From contig NZ_LNKT01000056.1 in the NCBI RefSeq assembly GCF_001595645.1, forward strand, positions 1-64,000: a DNA stretch of 64,000 bases. Reading direction: 5' to 3'. The notes under the pieces are model-generated. The model did not search any database, was not told the origin of the DNA, and saw only the letters and a list, made by a program, of their open reading frames with translations. Each line of letters starts with the position of its first letter. Positions within the stretch are counted from its first letter, which is position 1. Both the position numbers and the translations under genes were made by a program. Positions 57,839 through 64,000 of this stretch are shown here, one piece after another. This DNA comes from Sulfurovum riftiae (lineage in GTDB: Bacteria; Campylobacterota; Campylobacteria; Campylobacterales; Sulfurovaceae).

Positions 57839-57864
57839 ATCATATCAGCCAGAGGGACCTCTAT

Positions 57865-58578
57865 ATGACAAAAACTTTTTTAAGCGCTTTGGCGTTTCTG
57901 ACACTTGCTTTGCAGGGTATGCAGGCAGATGATTTCAAATGTACGACACAACCCATTCAGCCTCCGCTGCGGATCATCGACAAGCCCATAGATTTCGGCA
58001 AAAATCGTGTGGAGATGACCAAAGCGTATATCAAACAGCATTACGGGCTCAAGGTCAAGAACATCAAGATCACGCCGCGCATCATTGTTCTGCACTGGAC
58101 AGCGGAGATGAGCCTCAAAAAATCGTTCAACAGGCTCAAGCCCGAAAAACTCCTTACCGACAGAAAAGACATCGCCAAAGCATCAGCACTCAATGTCTCT
58201 TCACAGTTCATGGTAGACCGTGACGGAACCATCTACCGTCTGATGCCTGAGAACTGGATGGCACGCCATGTCATCGGCCTGAATTATTCGAGTATCGGTA
58301 TCGAGAATATCGGAGGGAAGGGGAACAAAGCAGAAGACCTGACCCCTGCACAGTTACGTTCGAACATCGCGCTTGTGCGCTACCTGAAGGCCAGATACCC
58401 GAGCATACAGTACCTCATAGGACACTATGAATACCGGCAGATGGAAAAGACTCCTCTCTGGCTGGAGAAGGACAAAGGGTACCGTACCGTCAAGAACGAC
58501 CCGGGTAAAAAGTTCATGAGAGATGTACGCAGAAACGTCAAAGACCTGAAGCTCAAAACACCGCCCAAAGGCAGATGA
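57865..58578 (+). CDS. Periplasmic N-acetylmuramoyl-L-alanine amidase (amidase_2)
   Basis: A 237-residue exported protein: signal peptide (about 1-22) then an amidase_2/PGRP-type domain. Zinc ligands are His in 'IVLHWTAE', His in 'LIGHYEYRQ' and Asp in 'NDPGKKF'; 'SSQFMVDRDGTIYRLMPENWMARHVIGLN' and 'SIGIENIGG' complete the fold. It cuts the bond between MurNAc and the stem peptide, here in the periplasm. ATG 57865 with AGAGGG at 57851-57856; the upstream in-frame ATG at 57835 would bury the signal peptide. First gene of the peptidoglycan-recycling run. Confidence 0.85.
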   Translation: MTKTFLSALAFLTLALQGMQADDFKCTTQPIQPPLRIIDKPIDFGKNRVEMTKAYIKQHYGLKVKNIKITPRIIVLHWTAEMSLKKSFNRLKPEKLLTDRKDIAKASALNVSSQFMVDRDGTIYRLMPENWMARHVIGLNYSSIGIENIGGKGNKAEDLTPAQLRSNIALVRYLKARYPSIQYLIGHYEYRQMEKTPLWLEKDKGYRTVKNDPGKKFMRDVRRNVKDLKLKTPPKGR

Positions 58579-60101
58579 TGCACTCTGCCTTCTCCACCCT
58601 GGACTGGATGATATTCGCATCCTATTTTCTGGTCCTCATTATTACTTCAGTGCTGTTAAGCCAGGGAAAGATCGAAAATACCAGAGACTATTTCGTAGGA
58701 AGCAACAGGGTACCCATGTTCGCCGTGGCGATCTCGGTACTGGCCACTTCACAGTCTGCCGCCACCTTTCTTGGCGGGCCGGAGTACTCCTACGGCAAAG
58801 ACCTGACCTTCATCGGATTCTACCTCTCTGCTTTCCTGGCCATCATTTTTGTTGCCAAAGTCCTCATTCCCCGTTTTTATGCCATCAAGGCTGTAACGGT
58901 CTATGAACTGCTGGAGAAGCGCTACGGTGCCTCGGCGAAGAAGCAGGCGGGTGTGATGTTCCTTGTAGGGCGTCTCTTCGCTTCGGGTGCCAGACTCTAC
59001 ATCGGGGCACTGGCGATCTCGATGATCCTTTTTCTTGATATAGCGGCCGTGCATGTGGCCATCTCCATTGCCATTCTGATGCTCGGAGCACTGGCCTATG
59101 TCTATTTCGGCGGTGTGAAGTCTGTCATCTTCTCGGACATTATTCAGGCAGTCACCTACATCGGTGCAGGGATCGCGGTGCTGGTCTATCTTTATATGAG
59201 TATCAACACCGATATGGGTACTATTATCTCCACCCTTGAGGCAGACCACAAACTCAGAGTGCTTGACTGGTCGATGAGCGGCGGTTTCTCTGTCTGGGCA
59301 CTGCTTGGCGGGTGGCTGCTGCTCAACATTGCCGCCTATGGACTCGACCAGGACATGACCCAGAGGGCATTGACCTGTAAAGACACCAAAGAGGCGCAGA
59401 ACTCTTTAATGTTCTCCATCTACATGACCATTCCTGTGGCCATCCTGTTTCTTTTTATCGGACTGCTGCTCTATCTTTTCTATCAGCATCCTGAACTCTC
59501 CGGCCTCAATACCGAAGTGGTACAGAAATTCGAAGGAGAGAAGATCACGATCTTCATGTATTATATTCTTCATGAAATGCCCGAAGGCATGCGCGGACTG
59601 GTAACGGTAGGGGCCGTGGCAGCGGCACTCTCTTCATCAAACTCCGTACTGGGAGCAATGTCCTCTGTGGCCATCGAGGATCTCTACAAACCGTGGAGAC
59701 TCAAAAGAGACAGTGTGGACGAGATGCATTTCGTAGAAGCCGGAAGGACTGCCGTGCTCCTCTTTGCCCTGGCACTCTCGGCCATGGCAATGGTGAGCTA
59801 CTACTGGCAGCGCTACACCGAACTGCCGCTGCTCAGTTTTGCACTGGGTGTTATGGCTTTCGCCTATACCGGACTTCTGGGTGTGTACGGTGCTGCCATC
59901 TTTACCAAACGGGGAAGTGCTGTGACCGTACCGCTTTCGCTGATAGGCGGATTTTTGACAGTACTGCTGCTTCAACCCTATGTACTGGGTGCGATATTCG
60001 ATTTCAAACTGGGGTTTGCCTGGCAGATCCTCATAGGAACGGTTGTGGCATTCGGGATCATGATGTTCGGAAAAGATAAAAAACAAAGGAGTATGAAATG
60101 A
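58575..60101 (+). CDS. Sodium:solute symporter family transporter
   Basis: A 508-residue protein with about 13 spans. 'NTRDYFVGSNRVPMFAVAISVLATSQSAATFLGGPEYSYG' and 'FSDIIQAVTYIGAG' match the SSS (SLC5) family, including the 'ATSQSA' sodium-site region. The gene overlaps the amidase by 4 bp and the next gene by 4 bp. SSS members carry sugars, sialic acid and other solutes; with anhMurNAc kinase and amidase as neighbours, import of anhydro-MurNAc or a related murein sugar is a good hypothesis. No AmpG gene is in the window. Confidence 0.85.
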   Translation: MMHSAFSTLDWMIFASYFLVLIITSVLLSQGKIENTRDYFVGSNRVPMFAVAISVLATSQSAATFLGGPEYSYGKDLTFIGFYLSAFLAIIFVAKVLIPRFYAIKAVTVYELLEKRYGASAKKQAGVMFLVGRLFASGARLYIGALAISMILFLDIAAVHVAISIAILMLGALAYVYFGGVKSVIFSDIIQAVTYIGAGIAVLVYLYMSINTDMGTIISTLEADHKLRVLDWSMSGGFSVWALLGGWLLLNIAAYGLDQDMTQRALTCKDTKEAQNSLMFSIYMTIPVAILFLFIGLLLYLFYQHPELSGLNTEVVQKFEGEKITIFMYYILHEMPEGMRGLVTVGAVAAALSSSNSVLGAMSSVAIEDLYKPWRLKRDSVDEMHFVEAGRTAVLLFALALSAMAMVSYYWQRYTELPLLSFALGVMAFAYTGLLGVYGAAIFTKRGSAVTVPLSLIGGFLTVLLLQPYVLGAIFDFKLGFAWQILIGTVVAFGIMMFGKDKKQRSMK

Positions 60102-60559
60102 TCAAGAAGTTATCAACAGCCCTGATACTTGTGTCTCTATCCGGGACACTTTACCTGTCAGCTGAAACAAAATTGGAGCCTTTTACGCCAAAGCTGCAGG
60201 TAGGTACGGAGCTTTCTGTAGACAAGATAAAAGAGCAGAACCTCAATGTAGTACGAAAAGCCGTAGAGGGCATAGGGGAACATTTGCCTGAGAAAGTGGA
60301 CCAGTACACAACACTTACAGGCATTGACAGTAACGGCACCCGTCTTATCTACATATTTGAAGTGGATGGCGGTATGCGCAGTGATGAAGCACTGAAAGAA
60401 GATGGAAAGAAACGGATGGCACCGGTCATCAAAGCAGGGATCTGCCAAGGCAGTCAGCGTTTCCTTCAGGCTGATATAAACATCAGTTACCGCTATTTGA
60501 GTAAAGCAAGCAAAAATGAGATACTCAGGGTCGATGTAAGCAAAGAGGATTGCAGATAG
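60098..60559 (+). CDS. Periplasmic protein of unknown function
   Basis: A 153-residue exported protein with a signal peptide (about 1-23). The mature chain has two cysteines near the C-terminus (in 'GICQGSQ' and 'KEDCR') that could form a disulfide, and a beta-strand-rich middle. Not recognised. It overlaps the symporter by 4 bp and precedes anmK, so it may assist the symporter or bind a wall fragment, as inference. Confidence 0.65.
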   Translation: MIKKLSTALILVSLSGTLYLSAETKLEPFTPKLQVGTELSVDKIKEQNLNVVRKAVEGIGEHLPEKVDQYTTLTGIDSNGTRLIYIFEVDGGMRSDEALKEDGKKRMAPVIKAGICQGSQRFLQADINISYRYLSKASKNEILRVDVSKEDCR

Positions 60560-60573
60560 GAGATGGACTCTGT

Positions 60574-61686
60574 ATGAAAAAAGAACGTTATATCGGTATC
60601 ATGTCCGGGACATCACTTGACGGGGTTGATGTGGTACTGTGTGCCATTGACAAGAGCAGCTGTGATCTGCTGGCAAGCTATGAACATCCTTTCCCGGAAA
60701 CCTTGAAAGAGGAGATACTGCATGCCATCACTTCAACAGTGACCCTGAAGCAGATCGGTGAATTGGACCATAAGCTGGGAGAACTCTTTGCAGAGGCAGT
60801 GAATCTGCTGATAGACAAGGAAGATATTGATAGAAAAAGCATTACGGCCATCGGTTCACATGGCCAGACACTCTGGCATCAGCCGGAAGGGGAGCACCCT
60901 TTTTCCATGCAGCTGGGAGATCCCAATATCATTGCGGCACGTACAGGCTTGAAAGTCGTAGCCGATTTCAGACGCAAAGATATGGCACTGGGCGGAAGCG
61001 GTGCACCATTCGCTCCGGCATTTCACAGATTTCTGCTTGGAAAGAACGATGTACCCCTTTGTGTGGGCAATATCGGCGGAATAGCCAACATCACGCTATT
61101 GGGAGAAGAGCTCATCGGGTACGATACCGGTCCTGGAAATATGCTGATGGATATGTGGATAAAAAAGCATAAGAGTGTTGGGTATGACAAAGACGGTAGA
61201 TGGGCAAGAGAAGGAAAGATTGTTTATCCTCTGCTTGAGAGTATGATGGAAGATGCGTATTTTGGTATGGCACATCCCAAAAGTACGGGGAGGGAGAAAT
61301 TCAATGAGAAGTGGCTGGAAGATGCCCTTCGCGGCACTTCGACAGGCTCAGTGAATACTCAGGGAACGGTGGCTGAGCCTGTCGAAGCCGAAGATGTACA
61401 AAGAACACTGCTTGAACTCACAGCGCTGAGCCTCTCCAATGAAGTACTGAAGTTCAATCCCGATATGCTTCTGCTCTGCGGTGGCGGGGCGAAGAACGGT
61501 TTTCTGGTAGAACGCATCGCTGCACTGATGCCGAATGTCCAGGTAGGTGTCATGGAGCAGGCCGACAGCCTTGAAGCGATGATGATGGCGTGGCTCGCCT
61601 ATAAACGGCTGCACAATGAGCATGTAGATCTCAAAGAGGTGACAGGTGCATTTCAAAACAGCATTCTGGGAGGAGTATACCTATGA
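60574..61686 (+). CDS. anmK: Anhydro-N-acetylmuramic acid kinase
   Basis: A 370-residue ASKHA kinase. 'YIGIMSGTSLDGVDVVLCAI' is the phosphate-1 loop, 'GSHGQTLWHQP', 'DFRRKDMALGGSGAPFAPAFHRFL' and 'VGNIGGIANITLL' bind sugar and ATP, and 'LLLCGGGAKNGFLVERI' is the adenosine motif. It opens anhMurNAc and phosphorylates it to MurNAc-6-phosphate. The loop between 'WLEDAL' and 'EDVQRTLLEL' is about 15-20 residues longer than usual and is encoded by a palindromic repeat (61337-61387). ATG 60574 is chosen with AGGAG at 60558-60562. Confidence 0.92.
   Translation: MKKERYIGIMSGTSLDGVDVVLCAIDKSSCDLLASYEHPFPETLKEEILHAITSTVTLKQIGELDHKLGELFAEAVNLLIDKEDIDRKSITAIGSHGQTLWHQPEGEHPFSMQLGDPNIIAARTGLKVVADFRRKDMALGGSGAPFAPAFHRFLLGKNDVPLCVGNIGGIANITLLGEELIGYDTGPGNMLMDMWIKKHKSVGYDKDGRWAREGKIVYPLLESMMEDAYFGMAHPKSTGREKFNEKWLEDALRGTSTGSVNTQGTVAEPVEAEDVQRTLLELTALSLSNEVLKFNPDMLLLCGGGAKNGFLVERIAALMPNVQVGVMEQADSLEAMMMAWLAYKRLHNEHVDLKEVTGAFQNSILGGVYL
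61337..61387. repeat. Palindromic repeat inserted in frame in anmK
   Basis: Arms CTTCGACAGGCTCAG (61337-61351) and CTGAGCCTGTCGAAG (61373-61387) are a perfect 15 bp inverted repeat with a 21 nt loop. The reading frame continues through it, adding a Gly/Ser/Thr/Glu-rich loop to the kinase. The arms match the repeat in carB (34494-34510). Confidence 0.7.
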
Positions 61687-61705
61687 TTTTGATGAGGAAT
61701 GAGGA

Positions 61706-62662
61706 ATGAGTAACGAGGAACCGAAAGAAGCGCTGATCGAATGGCTGGAGCGCTACGGCATAGAAGCCGAGCTTCAGCCTTTGACAGGCGATGCCAGCCT
61801 GCGCAAATATTACCGTATCGAAGACAGTTTTCACAGAGGCATCGTCATGGATGCTTCCGCGCAGCCAGAGAGTGTAGCACCCTTTGTGGATATAGCACAT
61901 CGCCTTTTTGAAGCAGGGGTACGCACCCCAAAGATCAATGCCTTTGACCGTGAACAGGGATTTGTCTTCATGGAAGATCTCGGCAATACCCATTTTGCCG
62001 ATATGATAGAGAGTGAAAAAGAGATCATCTATCCCAAAGCGGTAGATACGATCCGGAAGATGCAGGAGGCAGATACCGAAGGGTTGCCGGTCTATGACAG
62101 GGAGTTCCTGCGTTTTGAGATGGACCTGATGCCTGAGTGGTACCTGAAGAAACACCTGGGTGTATCACTCTCGAAAGAGGAGGAAAGTGTTCTTGAAAAC
62201 GCACTTGAAAAAATAGCCGATGTTGTGCTCGAACAGCCTCAGGGGGTTTTTGTGCATAGAGATTTCCACTCGCGCAATCTGATGTTCGACTGCAGAGACG
62301 ATCTGGTCGTCATCGATTTTCAGGATGCCAGAGCAGGTGCAGTAACGTACGACCTGGTCTCTTTGCTGCGTGATGTCTATGTGGAGTTGGACCCGCAGGA
62401 GGTCGAGAGGCTTGTATTGCATTTCAGGGACCTGAAGGGGCTGGATGTCGATGATGAAACGTTCATGAAGTGGTTTGACTTCATGGGCCTGCAGCGGCAT
62501 ATCAAGATACTGGGTATTTTTGCCAGATTGGCACTGTGTGACGGGAAGAAGGGGTATTTGGAAGATATTCCTTTGACTTTGAAGTATGTGTTGAAAGTGG
62601 GTTCCCGGTATCCGGAGACTTTGGAATTTGTTAAAATGTTAGAGAGTGTATCTGAACAATGA
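61706..62662 (+). CDS. amgK: N-acetylmuramate/N-acetylglucosamine kinase AmgK
   Basis: A 318-residue aminoglycoside phosphotransferase-like kinase with 'VFVHRDFHSRNLMF' (Brenner motif) and 'LVVIDFQDARAGAVTYDLVSLLRD' (metal-binding Asp). 'LTGDASLRKYYRI' near the N-terminus is the family's ATP loop. AmgK phosphorylates the anomeric C1 of MurNAc and passes it to MurU. It follows anmK by 19 bp and lies upstream of murU, the arrangement of the Pseudomonas salvage route. ATG 61706 has GAGGA 7 nt upstream. Confidence 0.88.
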   Translation: MSNEEPKEALIEWLERYGIEAELQPLTGDASLRKYYRIEDSFHRGIVMDASAQPESVAPFVDIAHRLFEAGVRTPKINAFDREQGFVFMEDLGNTHFADMIESEKEIIYPKAVDTIRKMQEADTEGLPVYDREFLRFEMDLMPEWYLKKHLGVSLSKEEESVLENALEKIADVVLEQPQGVFVHRDFHSRNLMFDCRDDLVVIDFQDARAGAVTYDLVSLLRDVYVELDPQEVERLVLHFRDLKGLDVDDETFMKWFDFMGLQRHIKILGIFARLALCDGKKGYLEDIPLTLKYVLKVGSRYPETLEFVKMLESVSEQ

Positions 62663-62762
62663 AATTAACTGATCTGTTAGGTTTGTTTTAACTACCTCAG
62701 TGTTTGTACTGTGGTGGTGTTGCTCTTTCATTTTTTTTAGAAAAAAACGAAACAAAAAAATC

Positions 62763-62808
62763 GTCACCCTTCTCGAGTCGCTTCGCTTTCAATGGCGTTC
62801 AGGGTGAC
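62763..62808. repeat. Short inverted repeat between amgK and murU
   Basis: GTCACCCT (62763-62770) and AGGGTGAC (62801-62808) flank a 30 nt loop. Two further small hairpins follow (CACGC-TTT-GCGTG at 62814-62826 and GTGC-TATC-GCAC near 62837-62848) before the murU ribosome-binding site. The 202 bp gap holds no further gene I can support. Structure may control murU expression or be a repeat remnant. Confidence 0.4.
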
Positions 62809-62864
62809 AAGTACACGCTTTGCGTGATTGATGGATGTGCTATCGCACGGAAAGGAAGAAATAT

Positions 62865-63533
62865 ATGAAAGCTATGATCTTGGCGGCGGGACTTGGTACA
62901 CGTATGAGGCCATTGACAGATACCACACCCAAACCGTTATTGGAGGTGGGTGGTATTCCGTTGATCGTTTGGCATATCGAGCGTTTGGCGCATGACGGAT
63001 TCAAAGAGATCGTTATCAATATTGCCCATTTGGGATACAAAATCAAAGAGGCATTGGGTGACGGTTCTGAATGGGGTGTGCATATTGAATATTCTGATGA
63101 GCAAGAGGAAGGGTGTCTGGAGAGTGCAGGGGGGATCATAAAGGCGCTGCCTCTGCTGGGTGATGAGACTTTCCTTGTCGTCAATGGCGATATCTTTACC
63201 GATTATGATTTTAATGTAGAGAAGAAGCTTGATGAAGGGATTTTGGCGCATCTTGTGCTTGTACCCAATCCCGAGCACAACCCTGAAGGGGATTTCGCAC
63301 TTAGGGACGGGAAGGTGGTCGATGCGAAGGCGTACACATTTGCCGGTATAGGATACTACTCTCCCAAACTCTTCAAAGGTGTGGCGTATGGTAAAAGCAG
63401 CATTGTTCCTCTGCTCAGGGCAGCGATGAAGGAGGGAAGGGTTACAGGTGAACTCTATGAAGGGGAATGGCTCGATATCGGTACGCCGGAAAGACTGGAG
63501 CAACTGAATGCCGAGTTGATAAACAGGTATTGA
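62865..63533 (+). CDS. murU: N-acetylmuramate-1-phosphate uridylyltransferase MurU
   Basis: A 222-residue nucleotidyltransferase: 'MKAMILAAGLGTRMRPLTDTTPKPLLEVGG' is the signature loop, 'LESAGGIIKALPLLGDETFLVVNGDIFTDYDF' and 'EWLDIGTPERLEQLN' match Pseudomonas MurU almost throughout. It forms UDP-MurNAc from UTP and MurNAc-1-phosphate, returning it to wall synthesis. ATG 62865 with AAAGGAAG at 62851-62858. Next gene is convergent. Confidence 0.9.
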   Translation: MKAMILAAGLGTRMRPLTDTTPKPLLEVGGIPLIVWHIERLAHDGFKEIVINIAHLGYKIKEALGDGSEWGVHIEYSDEQEEGCLESAGGIIKALPLLGDETFLVVNGDIFTDYDFNVEKKLDEGILAHLVLVPNPEHNPEGDFALRDGKVVDAKAYTFAGIGYYSPKLFKGVAYGKSSIVPLLRAAMKEGRVTGELYEGEWLDIGTPERLEQLNAELINRY

Positions 63534-63545
63534 GCAAGGCCTAAC

Positions 63546-64000
63546 CTAATTCAACTCCAAATACCGGGCTACGGCATCTTCGTCATTGGAGTGAGGCAGT
63601 ACGATATCCGCAACGGACTTGACCTCTTCAAGTGCATTGGAAACGGCCACAGAGGTTCCTGCCAGTTTGAACATGCCTATGTCATTGACAGAATCTCCGA
63701 ACACGGTTACATCCTCTGTGTCTCTTCCAAGATGGTCCATGACCTTCTGGAGTGCATGGGCTTTGTCCCCTTCCGGGTGCAGCAGGGTGAGGAACCATCC
63801 GCCGCCGTATTTTTCCGGAGAGAGTTTCGCCTCCACCTCTTTTCCGAATGTTGATTTTACAGCTTCATAGAGTGGTCTCAACTGCCCTTCGTAGCCGAAA
63901 TAGACGATCTTCAGGTTCTCTTCCATGGTACGGTTGTCCGGGTTGAACTGCATACGGGGGTCGTCCTTGTAGCCTTTGAGAACATCACGCTGATAGTCGT
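63546..64000 (-). CDS. HAD-superfamily (Cof-type, IIB) phosphatase, 5' part cut off by the window
   Basis: The visible 150 residues are the C-terminal part of a Cof/MPGP-type HAD hydrolase: cap region, then 'GDKAHALQKVMDHLG' with the conserved Lys and 'VTVFGDSVNDIGMFKLAGTSVAVSNALEEVKSVADIVL', with GDSVND as metal motif IV. The start lies beyond 64000; the codons back to the edge are in frame. Phosphosugar phosphatases are common in this group, and it lies 12 bp from the murU end, so it is a candidate for the missing MurNAc-6-phosphate phosphatase step, as inference. Confidence 0.8.
   Translation of the reverse strand, partial: DYQRDVLKGYKDDPRMQFNPDNRTMEENLKIVYFGYEGQLRPLYEAVKSTFGKEVEAKLSPEKYGGGWFLTLLHPEGDKAHALQKVMDHLGRDTEDVTVFGDSVNDIGMFKLAGTSVAVSNALEEVKSVADIVLPHSNDEDAVARYLELN

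Overview
The window looks like the chromosome of a sulfur-oxidising member of the Campylobacterota (Sulfurovum/Sulfurimonas-like). Three things point there: the gene order fabZ-lpxA-clpX-mreB-mreC next to carB, which I know from Campylobacter; a sulfite dehydrogenase pair (sorAB) and YeeE/YedE sulfur-compound transporter genes; and many promoters with an extended -10 box of the TGCTATAAT type without a clear -35 box. Genes are tightly packed with many 1-14 bp overlaps. I found no rRNA, tRNA, CRISPR array, prophage or complete insertion sequence. Assignment to a genus is inference.

Layout: 1-5.7 kb holds an ArsC-like protein, sorAB, an ABC-F ATPase, a flavoredoxin-like protein and mltG. 5.7-9.9 kb is a sensory unit: outer-membrane barrel, PstS-like periplasmic protein, histidine kinase and a convergent response regulator. 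10-16.2 kb is a seven-gene run (membrane protein, YceI, ABC exporter, divergent heme-copper-oxidase-like protein, cysteine-less redoxin, metallo-beta-lactamase-fold hydrolase). 16.2-19.1 kb holds an LTA-synthase-like sulfatase, a 59 % lysine protein and an RraA-like protein. 19.1-24.3 kb is a five-gene operon: B12-dependent glutamate mutase (S, E and reactivase L), an AMP-forming ligase and a methyltransferase. 24.3-32.7 kb is mostly housekeeping and small conserved genes plus an FtsH-like protease preceded by a 272 bp inverted-repeat element. 32.9-43.1 kb is the carB, cell-shape, ClpX, lipid A and queuosine block. 43.2-49.8 kb contains a second inverted-repeat element, rhodanese, NhaC antiporter, L,D-transpeptidase, hemerythrin-like, TonB and hemL genes.

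49.9-55.2 kb is the most unusual region. A lasso-cyclase-like asparagine synthetase homologue is divergent from a secreted subtilase carrying kelch repeats, which is coupled to a 69-residue gene whose product has the hallmarks of a lasso-peptide precursor (YxxPxxxxLG leader motif, Thr at leader position -2, Gly1 and Asp8 in the predicted core). No RRE protein or transglutaminase-like leader peptidase is present, so if it works it is a non-canonical RiPP locus.

55.3-64 kb contains split YeeE/YedE transporter genes, atpZ, and a peptidoglycan-recycling run: exported amidase, sodium:solute symporter, AnmK, AmgK and MurU, with a HAD phosphatase next door. Together these could import anhydro-MurNAc and return it to UDP-MurNAc.

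Small repeats are scattered through the window: GTAG-type REP palindromes (two supply the stop codon of the adjacent gene), a TTCGACARGCTCAG repeat inside the coding sequences of anmK and carB, and two MITE-like elements of about 270 bp.
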